Assembly: GCA_029339505.1 (NCBI GenBank)
Contig: JAQISU010000041.1
Span: 3,434,501 to 3,498,500 of the forward strand
Origin: Unio delphinus
Lineage: Eukaryota > Mollusca > Bivalvia > Unionida > Unionidae
Direction: 5' to 3'
DNA length: 64,000 nucleotides
Shown: piece by piece, positions 33,201 to 44,160 of the stretch
Numbering within the stretch: position 1 is the stretch's first letter
Layout of the letters: each line of letters starts with the position of its first letter
Made by a program: the position numbers and the translations under genes
Notes under the pieces: generated by a model
The model's database searches: none
Seen by the model: the letters and a program-made list of their open reading frames with translations, nothing else
Told to the model about the DNA's origin: nothing

Positions 33201-36200
33201 TTACAATGGCAGCATGATATTCTGAGAGGCAATGTCCACTACATAATGAAATTTAAATATGTATTACAATGGCAGCATGATATTATGGTAGGCAATGTCG
33301 ACCACATTATGAAATTTAAGCATGTATTACAATGGCAGCATGATATTATGGTAGGCAATGTCTACTACATTATGAAATTTAAGTATGTATTACAATGGCA
33401 GCATGGTATTATGATAGGCAATGTCGACCACATTATGTAATTCAAGTATGTATTACAATTTCAGCATGATATTATGGTAAGCAATGTCTACCACATTATG
33501 AAATTTCAGTATGTATTACAATGGCAGCATGATATTATGGGAAGCAATGTCTCGCAAAGATAATTTAAGTATTACAATGGCAGTTTGGTATTATGAGAGG
33601 CAACGTCTACCACATTATGAAATTCAAATATGTATTACAATGGCAGCATAATGTTATGGGAGGCAATGTCTCTCGTATGAAATTTAAGTATTACAATGGC
33701 AGTTTGGTATTATGAGAGGCAATGTCTACCACATTATGTAATTCAAGTATGTATTACAATGGCAGCATGATGTTATGGGAGGCAATGTATATCACATGAA
33801 ATTTAAGTATTACAATGCAGTTTGGTATTATGAGAGGCAATGTCCTCAATGTTATGAAATTTAAATATGTATTACACTAGCGTCATGCTATTATGGGAGG
33901 TCATATGATATCTAACACATTTTAGAAATCAAATAACCAGTACAATGGCAACATGATATTATGAAAGGTAATGTGGTCATCTCATGAAATTCAAATAATC
34001 CTTAGTATGACCGGAAAACGTTATGGGATTTAATGTCAATCACCTTTATGTCTCAATTATACAATTATGTAACTTTCTCAGTATGTGTATACATAACATT
34101 ACTGACTCACACTTCATTATTTGTGTTACTTATTAATAATCACAAATCAAAAGCATTTGTCACATATGGTGGTTTAATTATTTTGATAATGCTTCCATAC
34201 AGTTGAAGAGTAAATGATTCTGAACTCACGCAATGTGTTTGTTATTTTGCAGGGATATTCCACATCGGAGTTATGGTATGCAATTCTGGACTATTCAACG
34301 AACTATTGCAATTTGCATAATCTTATCACAGGTAAGTGATATGTTATCATAGGTAAGTGAAGCTATTCAAATTGGACTGTTCAACCAATTATTGCAATTT
34401 ATACCTTGTTATCACATATTAGTGAAGGTGTGCAAATATGAACTGTTTAACCAATTTGTACAATTTTATCACAGATAAGTGAAGTTTGCAAATATGGACT
34501 GTTCAGCTAATTTCCAATTTGCACACTTTTATCACAGGTAAGTAAAGGTATGCAAATCTGGACTATTCAACCAATTATTGCAAATTGCACAATCTTATCA
34601 TAAGTTAGTGAAGGTATGCAATTCTGGAATATTCAACCAACTATTACAACCTGCAAAATCTCATCACAGGTAAGTGAAGGTAATATGTAATTTTAAACTG
34701 CTCAACCATCTATTTCAGTTTTATCAAGGGCAAATGATCATATGCAGTTTGGACTATTCATTTAAAAAAATTTAATGTAAATTACACAATCTTATCAAAG
34801 GCAAGTGTTAAGCTGGAATATCTTAAGATACTACGTTCAGTCATTGTGGAGCTTCAGGTGAAACTTGTGAAGCCCCAGAAGTTGAAAAGTGAGCCATACC
34901 ATCACTGTTCCTGTGGAGTCCTAGGAGAAGAAAAGTGAAACATACAGTCTCGGTTATTGTGGAGACAGAATTGTTTGAAAGTGAGACATATCATCTCTGT
35001 TATTGTGGAGTCCAATTAATTGAAAAGTGAGACATACCATCTCCGTGGTCATGCAGCTCAATGAGTTTAAAAGTGAGACATAATATCTGTTATTGTGGAG
35101 CCCCATTTGTTCAAACATGAGACATACCATCTCTGTTTTTGTTTAGCTCCATTTTGTTCAAAAGTGAGACATTCTATCCCTGTTATTGTGGAGCCCGAAT
35201 TGTTTAAAAGTAGGACATACCATCTTTGTTATTGTGGAGCCCCATTTGTTCAAAAGTGAGACATACCATCTCTGTTATTGTGGAGCCCCATTTGTTCAGA
35301 ATTGAGACATACTATCTCTGTTAGTGTGAAGTCCCATTTGGTCAAAAGTAGTACATGCTATCTCTGTTAGTGCATGTCCCATAAATTGAAGAATTAAAAT
35401 TACATTCTCTTTAATTGTAGAGTCATTAGATCCTAGGAGTTGAAAAGTGAGCCATAGTAACTCTCTTACTCTGTTATCATAGGATTTGAAAAGCAAGACA
35501 TGGCAAATGTTTTTCAGATGTCATAAATAGTAAGGGATGGGTGTGAATTAATCAAGATGTAATTTGCACTGAGACTTCTTATGACATCTTGCTGGTTACA
35601 AAAATGCTTTGAAATTGTTTTCTGCTACTTCACATTATCAACATGAGATTTTCATTAAAAGACTTCTTATGTCTGCTGATGCTAATTACAAATGGTACTG
35701 TCATGATGTCCAATAAAAGTGCCACGGGAGCCATCTTGAAATTCTTGTTCATTCCTCCTCCTGAATGGTTATATCACTATGGAGTTTTCACTGAAAGACC
35801 CGGTGTGGATCTAACATCCACAACGGCAACTTATACTGACATGGGGTTTAAATTGAAATAGTGCCTATCTGATTTATAATATGACTGTCAGAGGCCATCT
35901 TGAAAATCTTGTTATTGCTACTCCTGATCGGAAAGTAATATCTTGAAAATATTTTACTTTACTCCTCCCCAGATGGATGGCGATATCATCATTAACATTG
36001 TTATGATAGTTGGTCCTAAATGAAAATGGTACCCGTCCATCCATTATGTTTACTTGCTTACTTGTTCCAAATGAAAAAAGTACCAGTCCATCAATTATGT
36101 TTACTTGCTTATTTGGTCCAAATGAAAATGGTACCAGTCCATCCATTATGTTTATTCGCTTACTTGGTCAAAATGAAGATGATGCTAACCTGACAGCTTG

Positions 36201-36751
36201 TATCTATACCACTGAAGCTAATTTGAAAATCTTGTTATTGCTGCAGAAAATCAGAAATTGTTTATTTTACGACTTGACAGTTTAAATGAAGAAATGTTCT
36301 CATCTTGAATTCCTGAAAATTCTGTATGCATAGTAGAGGATCTGTCCCTTTGAGACTTTAATTATTGTTAATTTTTATTAAAACTTTTTAAAAAAATTAC
36401 AAAACACTTGTAAGCATATTTAACTTTTTTTAAAACTCTTGAGGATGACAAATGAAATTTCATGATGCCTGTTTGTAGGTATGCGGTAAATGAATATTAC
36501 AGATTTTTGCTAACTTTTTGGATTTTTGGGACTTTTCCAAATTTAAATCTAGGTTACCTTAATGTGCAACCTTGTGCTACTTCATTTTTTTAAATATCAC
36601 TGAATAAATATTTTATTATCTGACAGTTAAAATGCAAATGAAGCTGTATCTGCTTTCAGGTTCAGGCCTGGATAAAGTGTCTGGCTACACAGAAACTACC
36701 AGTGATTCTGTATGCACTCAGTACTCGTCAGCTGAATGTGAGAAGTACTAG
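21883..36751 (+). CDS. Small secreted cysteine-rich protein, five exons
   Basis: Spliced host gene worked out from borders and phases: exons 21883-21974, 24497-24605, 27403-27516, 34253-34331 and 36660-36751, total 486 nt, 161 residues. All four introns are GT-AG (phases 2, 0, 0, 1) and every join keeps frame. Residues 1-20 are a signal peptide (LLLTVAVIASINA, cleavage likely after Ala20). Cysteines fall at 27, 37, 57, 64, 102, 124, 150 and 158, enough for four disulfides. There is one N-glycosylation site (Asn96-Ser-Thr). The second half (GYSTSELWYAILDYSTNYC, then SGYTETTSDSVCTQYSS) resembles an uncharacterised secreted family I know from molluscs and other marine invertebrates. Function unknown. 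A polyadenylation signal AATAAA is at 36911. Confidence 0.85.
22091..22316. mobile_element. Foldback MITE in intron 1
   Basis: Outer arms around GACGCCC(C/A)AA at 22094-22118 and 22287-22312. Strong inner arms at 22150-22171 and 22228-22249 (TAGACCAGCAAGTTGGTCTA, one mismatch), and a third pair TTTTGACA/TGTCAAAA. Non-coding. A whole-unit hairpin is typical of a MITE; no clear target duplication was identified. Confidence 0.6.
23680..23925. repeat. Minisatellite in intron 1 (GACTATCTCAAATGGGCAAATTGTATGACAC)
   Basis: Five copies of the CAAATGGGCAAATTG block with two alternating spacers. Confidence 0.9.
24030..24310. repeat. Two short minisatellites in intron 1
   Basis: ATGCTGTACTTATAA-type units at 24047-24142 and CAACAATTACTCTTGGCAGTA units (about five) at 24215-24308. 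Confidence 0.85.
24497..24605 (+). CDS. Exon 2 of the secreted-protein gene
   Basis: Acceptor TTTTTCAAAG before 24497; encodes residues 31-67 with Cys37, 57 and 64; donor GTAAAA at 24606. Confidence 0.85.
26340..26600. repeat. Degenerate ~130-bp tandem repeat in intron 2
   Basis: Two units share GATTTTGGGTTCAAAG / GATTTGGAGTTGAAAG, AAAGTTCAAGG and ACTGAA-GAAAAATGTTT. Confidence 0.5.
27165..27230. repeat. (CT)n microsatellite
   Basis: About 33 CT units; a (CA)n run follows at 27341-27360. Confidence 0.98.
27403..27516 (+). CDS. Exon 3 of the secreted-protein gene
   Basis: Acceptor CTGTTTTCAG before 27403; 38 codons (residues 68-105) with Cys102 and the Asn96 glycosylation site; donor GTAAGT at 27517. 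Confidence 0.85.
27517..27955 (+). repeat. Tandem copies of the end of exon 3 with its 5' splice site
   Basis: About seven units of 57-63 bp, each matching the last ~50 bases of exon 3 (TTGACCTTCACCATGAA ... GATGTTTGCAATTTAGAT) followed by GTAAGTATTCG or a mutated version. Some units keep the exon's reading frame, and pairs alternate in having an extra GAATCT. Confidence 0.9.
28855..29335. repeat. 49-bp minisatellite, about ten copies
   Basis: Unit CCCTTTCATTACAGTAAGTT followed by AGAATCCTGACAACAGACATA and TTTCTCAT. Each unit overlaps a pyrimidine-rich ACAG (acceptor-like) with a GTAAGT (donor-like). Confidence 0.95.
30132..32222. repeat. 42-bp minisatellite, ~2.1 kb
   Basis: Unit CATAATCATTACATAGGTAAG plus AATGAATATTTTTTAAATAGG, about 45-50 copies, interrupted by two copies of a GC-richer island. 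Because the unit is divisible by three, it produces open frames on both strands that are not genes. Confidence 0.97.
30966..31390. repeat. Duplicated GC-richer island inside the 42-bp minisatellite
   Basis: A ~175-bp segment at 30966-31143 recurs 247 bp later (31213-31390). It contains a perfect palindrome AGGCCGGTATACCGGCCT, ATAACCCGAGTTAT and GGGTTAGGG. It was probably inserted once and then copied with flanking units. Confidence 0.85.
32395..32660. repeat. 52-bp minisatellite, about five copies
   Basis: Unit includes AAATGACCATTACTATAGCA and ATGGAAGGTAATGTCAACTA. Confidence 0.9.
32664..32890 (+). mobile_element. SINE family A in intron 3
   Basis: Matches the copy at 12821 from GTAAAGCGTTC to the tail (TTTTCAACAACAA), with a truncated head. 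Confidence 0.8.
32945..33900. repeat. 63-bp minisatellite, about 15 copies
   Basis: Unit CATGATATTATGGTAGGCAA plus TGTCTACCACATTATGAAAT and TTAAGTATGTATTACAATGG. Some units near the end carry deletions. Confidence 0.95.
34253..34331 (+). CDS. Exon 4 of the secreted-protein gene
   Basis: Acceptor TTATTTTGCAG before 34253; encodes residues 106-131 plus one base, with Cys124; donor GTAAGT at 34332. Confidence 0.85.
34332..34815 (+). repeat. Tandem copies of the end of exon 4 with its 5' splice site
   Basis: About seven ~65-bp units resembling the exon-4 end (ATGCAATTCTGGACTATTCA ... CTTATCACAG) followed by GTAAGTGAAGG or mutated forms such as ATAAGT and TTAGT. Confidence 0.85.
34850..35480. 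repeat. ~50-60-bp minisatellite in intron 4, about 12 copies
   Basis: Unit GTGAGACATACCATCTCTGT plus TATTGTGGAGCCCCATTTGT and TCAAAA. Confidence 0.9.
36000..36175. repeat. ~57-bp minisatellite in intron 4, three copies
   Basis: Unit CCAAATGAAAATGGTACCAG plus TCCATCCATTATGTTTACTT. Confidence 0.85.
36660..36751 (+). CDS. Exon 5 (last) of the secreted-protein gene
   Basis: Acceptor CTGCTTTCAG before 36660; two bases complete Gly132, then 29 codons with Cys150 and Cys158 and the stop TAG at 36749-36751. Confidence 0.85.
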
Positions 36752-36910
36752 TACCTTTCAGACAAGTGTGGAACATTATCCAAACTTGTCTAGCCTTGCG
36801 GAGTGTTTTAATCAGATGTAAACAAGAGCTGGTTGTATTTAGTAATTCTGAAGTTAAATATTTTGTAAAAAATATTCGTCTCAAATAATGTTTGCTGTTT
36901 TTGGGCAAAT

Positions 36911-36916
36911 AATAAA
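36911..36916 (+). terminator. Polyadenylation signal AATAAA
   Basis: 160 nt after the stop of the secreted-protein gene, followed by a GT/T-rich stretch. Confidence 0.5.
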
Positions 36917-38880
36917 AATGATTGTATGGTCATCAAATTTGATGAATTTTTTTTAAACCTTTTTGAAAGATGACTTTACAACAGCATTGTAAAAATGTCC
37001 TATTTTTATTGACATCAAATAACATCAGCAATTATAAACTTGTGCCTATAGGAACTAAATTTGTATTTTGTATGTCCCACCATGACAGTGGTATAGACCT
37101 AAAAGTGTATCTCTTGTCAATTTTAGCATACATATATCTGTCACAACATGGTTAAGTTTAGCATTGAGGTGTTTCAAACACAGGGATGAGACAAGTTCCA
37201 TGAACATATTTATAGTTTCCAACAAAGTAACGATAGAGCTGCCTTTAAACAAGGTCTTTCACTTTGATACAAATGATAATGAGTTACTACAATGAAAACT
37301 GAATTAAACTTTCAACACAATTTTTTATATATAAAATACAAACGCCTGCCTGAATTTAACAAAATTTGAGAGAGATAATTCTGATATTTTTGTTTCAAAT
37401 ATACTGTCATATGTTAACTGAAAAGTGCTTTTCAAACAAACATAATCCAAAGAATAAAGACAGTCACCATACTATTAAACATAGAATAATTAATCTTTGT
37501 GAAGGAATACATTTTAACATTTGCGACACCTTTGTTTCAAAATGAACTCTATTTGAATGGTAGTTCATACTTTAGTTTGTTGAATTCAACAAATAATATA
37601 TTTCATTAGAATGCAAAGTGAAAATTTAGAAGAAAAAAAGTTTCAGTAGTTTAAATTAAATCCCCAGAAGTTCAAATGCATGAATTTTCAGTTGAATTTT
37701 AGTGGTATTCCAGTATTTAATGTATTGATGTGCCTGTTGCCAAGTGACTGGAGTATGGCCTTTTGCAAACAGTCTTTTGATGTATCACAATAATATAATC
37801 AAAACTTATTTTCAGAAAACACTTAAGTTCCAAATTGTTTCTGTCAGAAATTATTCTTTAGCACTTTGTAATTCTAGTGAATAATAATTTCATTTTAAAA
37901 AATCCACCAAAAAAAAGTAGAACCCAAAGAAATGAATGATTCTGACTTGGATGTTAAACCAATAATGAGTAAGTTTTCAAGTAAATAACATTATATGAAA
38001 AAATAAAACACAATAATAGAGCCAGAATGTAGGTAACTTTCCTTCCTGCAGTACTGTCCGCACCATAGGAATTACCAAGTAAACATGAAAATCCTACATT
38101 CAAATAAAAGTAAACATGTTTTCTTCAAATTATAATACATGTAATATGAATCAACATGCCCTCTAAGCTGTGTGTGCATGCGACTGCGCAGCTGCTTAGA
38201 CATCCCTGCACAGCTGAATTGTCAATCCAACATTTAATTTTGCACATAGCATGCACATCTACCATTCGCTTGGAGGGAACGTTAATCTGAATATGGTTAA
38301 CAATTAGTGAGAATTTCAGCTATTTACAAATTAAAATGTTACCGGACAGGTACACCATTGACCTAATTTTGGACAATGACATGTACAAAATACAGATATA
38401 TGTAATAGTCATTAAGAAATGCCAATAAATAATACAAATTAAATAAACCTAACACCTCCCCTCATAAAGAAAAAATATTTTATACAATAAACCTTTCTTT
38501 TATGTGTGTGTGTGATTTGGATTTTTAATGTAGCTTTAAAAAATATTGTCCTGTTGCCATGATGCCTGCTTTCTTTTAAATATTAGTCAAATATATGATT
38601 AAGATTACACAAGATGGAAGTCTTGAATGATACAAAATATACTTGAGGCAATATAAACCTCTATACAAGTGAAAGTGCATCTGCAATTAAATATCTTGTC
38701 CCTTATGTGCCTAATCTGTATATTGTGTTTATGCAGCATCAAAGTCAACCTAAATAAATTTTTTCTTTCTCTTTTGTTTGGTTAATGAAAGTCATGGGGT
38801 TGTCATCACTAGGTGATCGTTTAGCGACTAATTCAAGACACTAATGTTAATCAAGGCGAGTTTTTTCTACTGGTTATACT
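36917..38880. other. No gene seen
   Basis: AT-rich unique DNA. A possible small inverted-repeat element at 38158-38283 begins CCCTCTAAGCTG and ends GCTTGGAGGGAACG. Confidence 0.4.
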
Positions 38881-38891
38881 ATGAATGTTTC

Positions 38892-39610
38892 CTACTTGTT
38901 TTGCTCAAACATCACTGACATAAATCCAGACGGAGGCACGACTGGATAACGCTGTGGTATTGTAGTAGATATTGTAATACTGAGTACTGAGAATCTATAT
39001 ACCGGTAACCTCAGTGCAATATTAATGGATTTATTAGGTGGTGACCATAATACTGATCCAGATGCTACCGTATATACTACTGTCTGTGATCTTTTTATGT
39101 CAAGAGAGCTTAATGACTGCTGGACTTCCAAAAAAGTTTGTTAATGTTTATATTTATATTTCTACCAGAACTCAAAAACTTTTTATATGATTAGAATATT
39201 TGAATCTAAATGAGGTCAATGACGAGTTTATCATTGGAAGGTTTATATCATCTATATATTTTGTCATTACAGAATCACTGTTCAATTCTGGTTCTTCAAA
39301 ACCAGTTATTTTTTTATTAGTCGTAATAATGATACCAAATATTCACCGGATTTATGTCCTCGATTGAGAATATTATCTAATATCATTGACATAACAACAC
39401 CAGGCTTAATTTTTATATGACTATTAAACACTGCTATGCTGTTTTCGGTTACTCTATTAATTTTAACGATAAAATCCTGCAAGAAATATTACACATTTAT
39501 AATTCCTTGCATATCTTGAAATAGAACTAATTCATTAGGACTACATTTACAAGATTTAATAATTTGAATATTTCATCACTAATAAATTTATTTATGTTTT
39601 CGTGAGTCAT
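38892..39610 (-). pseudogene. Left-end gene remains of a second, decayed virus-like element
   Basis: An open 79-codon frame (38892-39131, ending VVPPSGFMSVMFEQNK) and, upstream on the same strand, broken coding-like stretches in several frames at about 39200-39610 (for example INLPMINSSLTSFRFKYSN and KPGVVMSMILDNILNRG). No family is recognised. Grouped here because of strand and position next to the protease and capsid remains. Confidence 0.35.
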
Positions 39611-39689
39611 TTTGTCAGTTGTTTGTTTTTGTTTAGAGGAATATTTTCCGTAAATATGTACCATTATATTTTTAATACTTGTTTAATGT

Positions 39690-39990
39690 GTATTCAGGTA
39701 TAACTTTATGGGTTGGTTTGATTGATAATGATACAGCATTGAGTACACCAATTCCTTCACGGCCACATATTGGCGGACCAGTTATTGTCTGTGTTAGTAA
39801 CATTGAATACCAGATTTGAATATTTTGAAGTCTGCCAACATATTTTTAAAATTGTTTTGTTGGTGCCAGTCCATACAAATCAAAATGAACAATTCCACGT
39901 TGATCAATCATGTATGCAACCCAATGAGTATTTGAACCAGATACCGGTTTCAACATTGTTTGGTCGTTTTGCTAATTGATCACGCATAAG
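39690..39990 (-). pseudogene. Adenain-like cysteine protease remnant
   Basis: Minus-strand fragments in shifted frames. The first holds THWVAYMID and VHFDLYGLAP, matching the catalytic His and acidic regions of adenovirus-type maturation proteases. The next holds ITGPPICGREGIGVL, at the place of the catalytic Cys. At least two frameshifts or stops separate them. Such proteases process capsid proteins in Polintons and adenoviruses. The matching gene of the first element would lie to the left of this window. Confidence 0.55.
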
Positions 39991-40189
39991 AACACAACTA
40001 AAGTTGTTGTTTTTTTTTCTTCATTTTCAACACCATTAAATAAATTAAAGTTAGACACAGGAAACAGACGTTTTGTTTAGAACGAGATATTGTCCCGGGA
40101 AGTCTCAGAGCATTTCAATACCATTACGTTTAGACTTCATCTCTCTTTTTGTGAAGATTTTATTCTGTGACCTGTTGCTTTCTTTAATT

Positions 40190-40415
40190 CTATTCCCGCA
40201 TCAATTCAAACTGCACCAAGTGCAGTTGCTTTTGCAACAACTGGAGCAGTAGCAGCAATTAACGCTAGTATACCTGGAAGAATTGGAAGTATATTGAATC
40301 TATAATGAACTCTGAGAAAGAACTCCGGTATTTTATTCCAAAGCTTTATGAGTTTTAGTAGTGATAATTTGTTTGGACCACCAATAGAAATCTGAACTTT
40401 TTAAACATTTTTGTT
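40190..40415 (-). pseudogene. Hydrophobic minor protein remnant
   Basis: Minus-strand stretch with a strongly hydrophobic Ala/Ile-rich segment (GILALIAATAPVVAKATAL) after a basic/aromatic region, broken by frameshifts. Lies between the capsid and the protease remains. Short membrane-active proteins occur here in Polinton-like elements; the assignment is tentative. Confidence 0.35.
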
Positions 40416-40469
40416 CCACTTTGTGCTAAAACTTACAATTTTGATTGTAATTTGTTTCACCTAGTCAGA

Positions 40470-41918
40470 AGTCAGGGTGAAGTTAACGTAACTGGGGCAT
40501 CAACGACTCTCATTCATCCACCAGTACCATCAAATAACCTTGTTTTGTCACTTAGTATAACAACAATTGCACTTTAATTAACACCACCACCTAGGTTACG
40601 CGATGTAAAAAATTGTATATCAACGACAGATTGTCTTCCAGGTGTTCCAGTGGCAAGTAATAGTTAATATAGAGTGCTGAAAATATAGTTGTGGTATTTG
40701 CAAACCAGTATTTATATTATGATCACGTCCCATAAATGTCATCAACCGATGACATACACATACAACGTACTTTGATAAAATTCAATAATGTAACTTAAGA
40801 TGGTTCTTGGTGTCCGTTCAATCCTAAAGGAACACTGGAAACACCATATTTATTAAATACCATGAGACATTGTTCTTGAGAGTTTAATCGGTCAGTATTT
40901 TGAAAAGCAATAAATATATCTCGCGGCGCAGATTCACCATTCAGTAATGTTATATGCCATGTAAATAAATCATTGACAGCATTTTGAACGCTATATGTGG
41001 TCATCGTCAGCCACGGTAATATTGATTTACCACCTCGATTCATAAAAGAAAGTGATTTTTATTCATAAGCAATTGTTGGAATCATTACTGGTATCCACAA
41101 CGAAAGCTTAAATAATATTACTTGCCAGCAGCGGGTCTCCAAATTGCATCATTATCATCACGCTTTCTAACAAGTGCAATGATATGCTTGGCTCCACACA
41201 AAAACTTGACATATTCTACAAAATCAAATTATATGGAACAGGGGAATTGCACGTGAAAATCTTCTACGATCACTTTTTAACATTAATTGACGCGTTCTAA
41301 AACCTAAGTTGAAATTGTATAGTGTTGTTTTGTTAACACCACAAAAGTAGCTAGCTGGATTCTTATCATCAAAGCCAGCTAGTTGCAGTATTTTGTTCTA
41401 CTTGTACCTCCAGGTATGGTCTACCATCAGGGTGGTCAATAATGATCGTAGGCAAACATCATTGACTGACCAGCTGATCTTGTATAATCATCTGAATACC
41501 TTGTTATATAGACGGACCAGCTGATATTGTATAATCATCTGAATACCTTCTTATATAGAAAATTGTTATAGCTTATAGCAACGACAACATTATCCTGAAT
41601 TGTTTCAATTTCTCTTCCATCAATCATTTATACAGCGCTTCTGGATCACGCCATACTACCAGTAATAACAAAACCAACTCTTGACATTAGCTATGTATTC
41701 TGTATTAGCGACGACGTATGCTTAAAGTTCTCCTTCTACTTCAAAAATGCCTTAGCGGGTAAGAAATATCTACTTGTATCCTGAACTTGCAATTCGATTC
41801 TTCCACGCTGATTTGGTTGTCGTGCTTCATAAGAATAATACCGATAATCGCGTACAGACTCATCCTTGAGTACTGGTGAGTTCATGTCAACAGCTGGATT
41901 GAATATACGTTTAAACAT
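40470..41918 (-). pseudogene. Decayed capsid gene of the second element
   Basis: Aligns along its length with 1-1431. The start region (41736-41918, ESVRDYRYYSYEARQPN), the middle and the C-terminal part (40795-41043, SAPRDIFIAFQNTDRLNSQE) are recognisable. Many stops, frameshifts and a small duplication near 41460-41560 (ACCAGCTGAT ... CTGAATACCTT) are present. Divergence from the first copy is large even in protein, so the two are separate insertions of related viruses. Confidence 0.85.
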
Positions 41919-41984
41919 TTTATTATATTTATTATCATCTAAAACGAAGTCCACATCATTCTATAAGACTTGTATTTATATTTG

Positions 41985-42370
41985 TTCTGCTTCAGTAGCC
42001 AACTCAGTTTTTGATTTGATGCTTGATTTCTTATTTTACTACCATTTGCAGGCATCACGTCAGTACTGGGTAATTTTACTGGTTGATGCGTTCTTCGTAT
42101 TAATTGAACAAATCTATCCTTTATTGCTGTAAACGCTTTACCGGCAACATTACCAACAACACCATTACCTTTAGCACGAGAAACGTCAATAGTTTTCATT
42201 CCTAATTGTTTTTGCAATCGGTATTGTTTTATGGGCTATCGTTCTTATTTTTTTTAAAAAGAACGACAGCACCTAGTCCATCACCATATATCGCTTTATA
42301 AGTAGGTGATCATACATTTATCACTATGACCATGATCGGTCTACGTTAAGCATTATGTATAATCATCTTA
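41985..42370 (-). pseudogene. Decayed core-protein gene of the second element
   Basis: Matches 1485-1952: AIYGDGLG, then KQLGMKTIDVSRAKG, VAGKAFTAIKDR and a basic segment, with frameshifts. Same position upstream of the capsid gene. Confidence 0.8.
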
Positions 42371-42429
42371 TTTTACTGTCACTGATTTTAGTTACTTTCA
42401 ATCACTGTGATAGTCATCAATAATTTAAT

Positions 42430-42974
42430 CAATTATAGACAGTTAAATATTAATGTCCATGATAAAGCCTGATGACATTAGATATCTCATTAATAATTTT
42501 ATGGAATTATAGCCAGCTCGTTTTGCCCAAATCAGAAAAGACGTTGTTAGGACACCTTGAGTGGAAAAAAACCACTTCCAAAATATTTTCTTCTTGTTGC
42601 TGACTCAGTCATCAAGAGATCAAAATATTTTCTTCTTGTTGCTGACTCAGTCATCAAGAGATCGTTCAAGATATTTCTCTTCCACGTTTTGTTGAAAGTC
42701 AAAAACTCATGATTATCATCTCTGACGTAATCCGTACCTTTAAAAGCGAGATAGATGGTTTTTACCCACTTTTCAAGAATTTTTTTTTTGACAAATGGAT
42801 CTTTGATATATTCATCTTTATTATTATGTCCATGCGCGGTTAGATTTATAATCTTTTCCGGATCACATATTTTTTAAATAGCTCCAGGTTTAGTTATACG
42901 TCTAACAGATGACAAACTTGCGGTTGAGGTTGTGGCGGGATTACTTGTTTAAATTGTCTTGCTATTTCATTCAC

Positions 42975-43052
<78 letters not shown>

Positions 43053-43530
43053 TTATGTATCTTGATCCGTTTGATCAGCGTAGCTCCAGGTGTAAATTTC
43101 TTGCTAATATCAATAATCTCAGCAAGTTACTGTTGTTAAGGAGGTTGTGTTTGTCGTTGAGAAAGTCTTTGTAATTCTTGTTCTACAAGCCTATGCTAAT
43201 TATCTACTGCATTCAAATATGCATTATAATTCATATTATCTTCTCAGATCTGATTAGATTCATCATTTATTAGAATTTATCCATTTGAGCCAGGCTGCTC
43301 GATTCACGTGTTTATTAGCAGAATCGGATTTTAAATATCTTATTCTGTAACTCAGCTCGCAGCAGCAAATGCAGCTAAATCCGATACTCATCATTAATTA
43401 GAATTTATCCACTTGAGCCAGGCTGCTCGATTCACATGTTTATTAGCATAATCGGATTTTAAATATCTTATTCTGTAACTCAAACTCGCATCAGCAAATG
43501 CAGCTAAATCTGATACTTTTTTATAAAATG
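42430..43530 (-). pseudogene. Decayed charged-protein gene of the second element
   Basis: Fragments match the protein at 2050-3096, including KRAGYNS near 42520 and VEQELQRLSQRQTQPP near 43150. It is interrupted by a 42-bp tandem duplication (about 42577-42660), a (TA)n run (42976-43047) and a ~126-bp tandem duplication (about 43256-43380 and 43388-43515). The element stops here; a SINE follows. Confidence 0.7.
42976..43047. repeat. (TA)n microsatellite
   Basis: About 36 TA units within the decayed element. Confidence 0.98.
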
Positions 43531-43536
43531 TCAAAG

Positions 43537-43828
43537 CGTCCACCCCGGAAGCGGGAGGTCGTGGGTTTGATCCCTGGCCGAGTCATACCAAAAACATTCA
43601 AAAATGGTACTAACAGCTGCCTCGATTGACGCTCGGCATTTAGAGGTTAGGACTGGTCAGCCTGGTGTCAGGATAATGTGACTGAGTGGGACATCATGCT
43701 ACAAGTCTGCGGCATGATGCCCCAGCGCTAGACTTTACTATAAACCGCCTCGCTGCAGACATCGTAGCGATATGACTGGAAAATTGTTAAAGCTACGCTA
43801 GAAATCCTAATCAAACAAACAAACAAAT
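43537..43828 (+). mobile_element. tRNA-derived SINE, family B
   Basis: B-box GGGTTTGATCCC at 43562-43573, then GAGTCATACCAAAA, GGTACTAACAGCTGCCTCG, ATCGTAGCGATATGACT and a tail AATCAAACAAACAAACAAA. Its A-box half is altered. A fuller copy is at 49242. Confidence 0.85.
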
Positions 43829-44004
43829 CAAAGTTTCAATTAACAGCAATTGGAATTAAACCACTGAAATAAATGATAAACTCATCTTAAGATGTACATT
43901 ATAAGAAAAGGAACATTAGTTTCAAAAAGTTTCAAATGTGATGAAGAAAGTATGAGAAAGCAGATGGAAAACGAAATATAAAAAGCAACAACAGTGTAAC
44001 AGAA
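43829..44004. other. Unique sequence before the second host module
   Basis: No gene. It may represent the host DNA that lay left of the first element's insertion site. Confidence 0.3.
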
Positions 44005-44010
44005 ATGAGA

Positions 44011-44147
44011 GTAACATTACATTACATTACATTACATTACATTATATTACATTACATTACATTATATTACATTATATTATATTATATTATATTATATTAT
44101 ATTATATTATATTATATTATATTATATTATATTATATTATATTATAT
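44011..44147. repeat. (ATTAC)n/(ATTAT)n microsatellite
   Basis: Compound pentamer run matching the one at 12657-12804. Confidence 0.95.
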
Positions 44148-44160
44148 CTCACTTTTCCCA

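Noticed and set aside
35643..35861. 72-codon frame with a hydrophobic N-terminus (signal-peptide-like)
   Set aside because: Inside intron 4 of the secreted-protein gene, with no homology or splice support seen; kept out as unsupported.
36010..36285. 91-codon frame in intron 4
   Set aside because: It runs through a ~57-bp minisatellite and has no recognisable domain.
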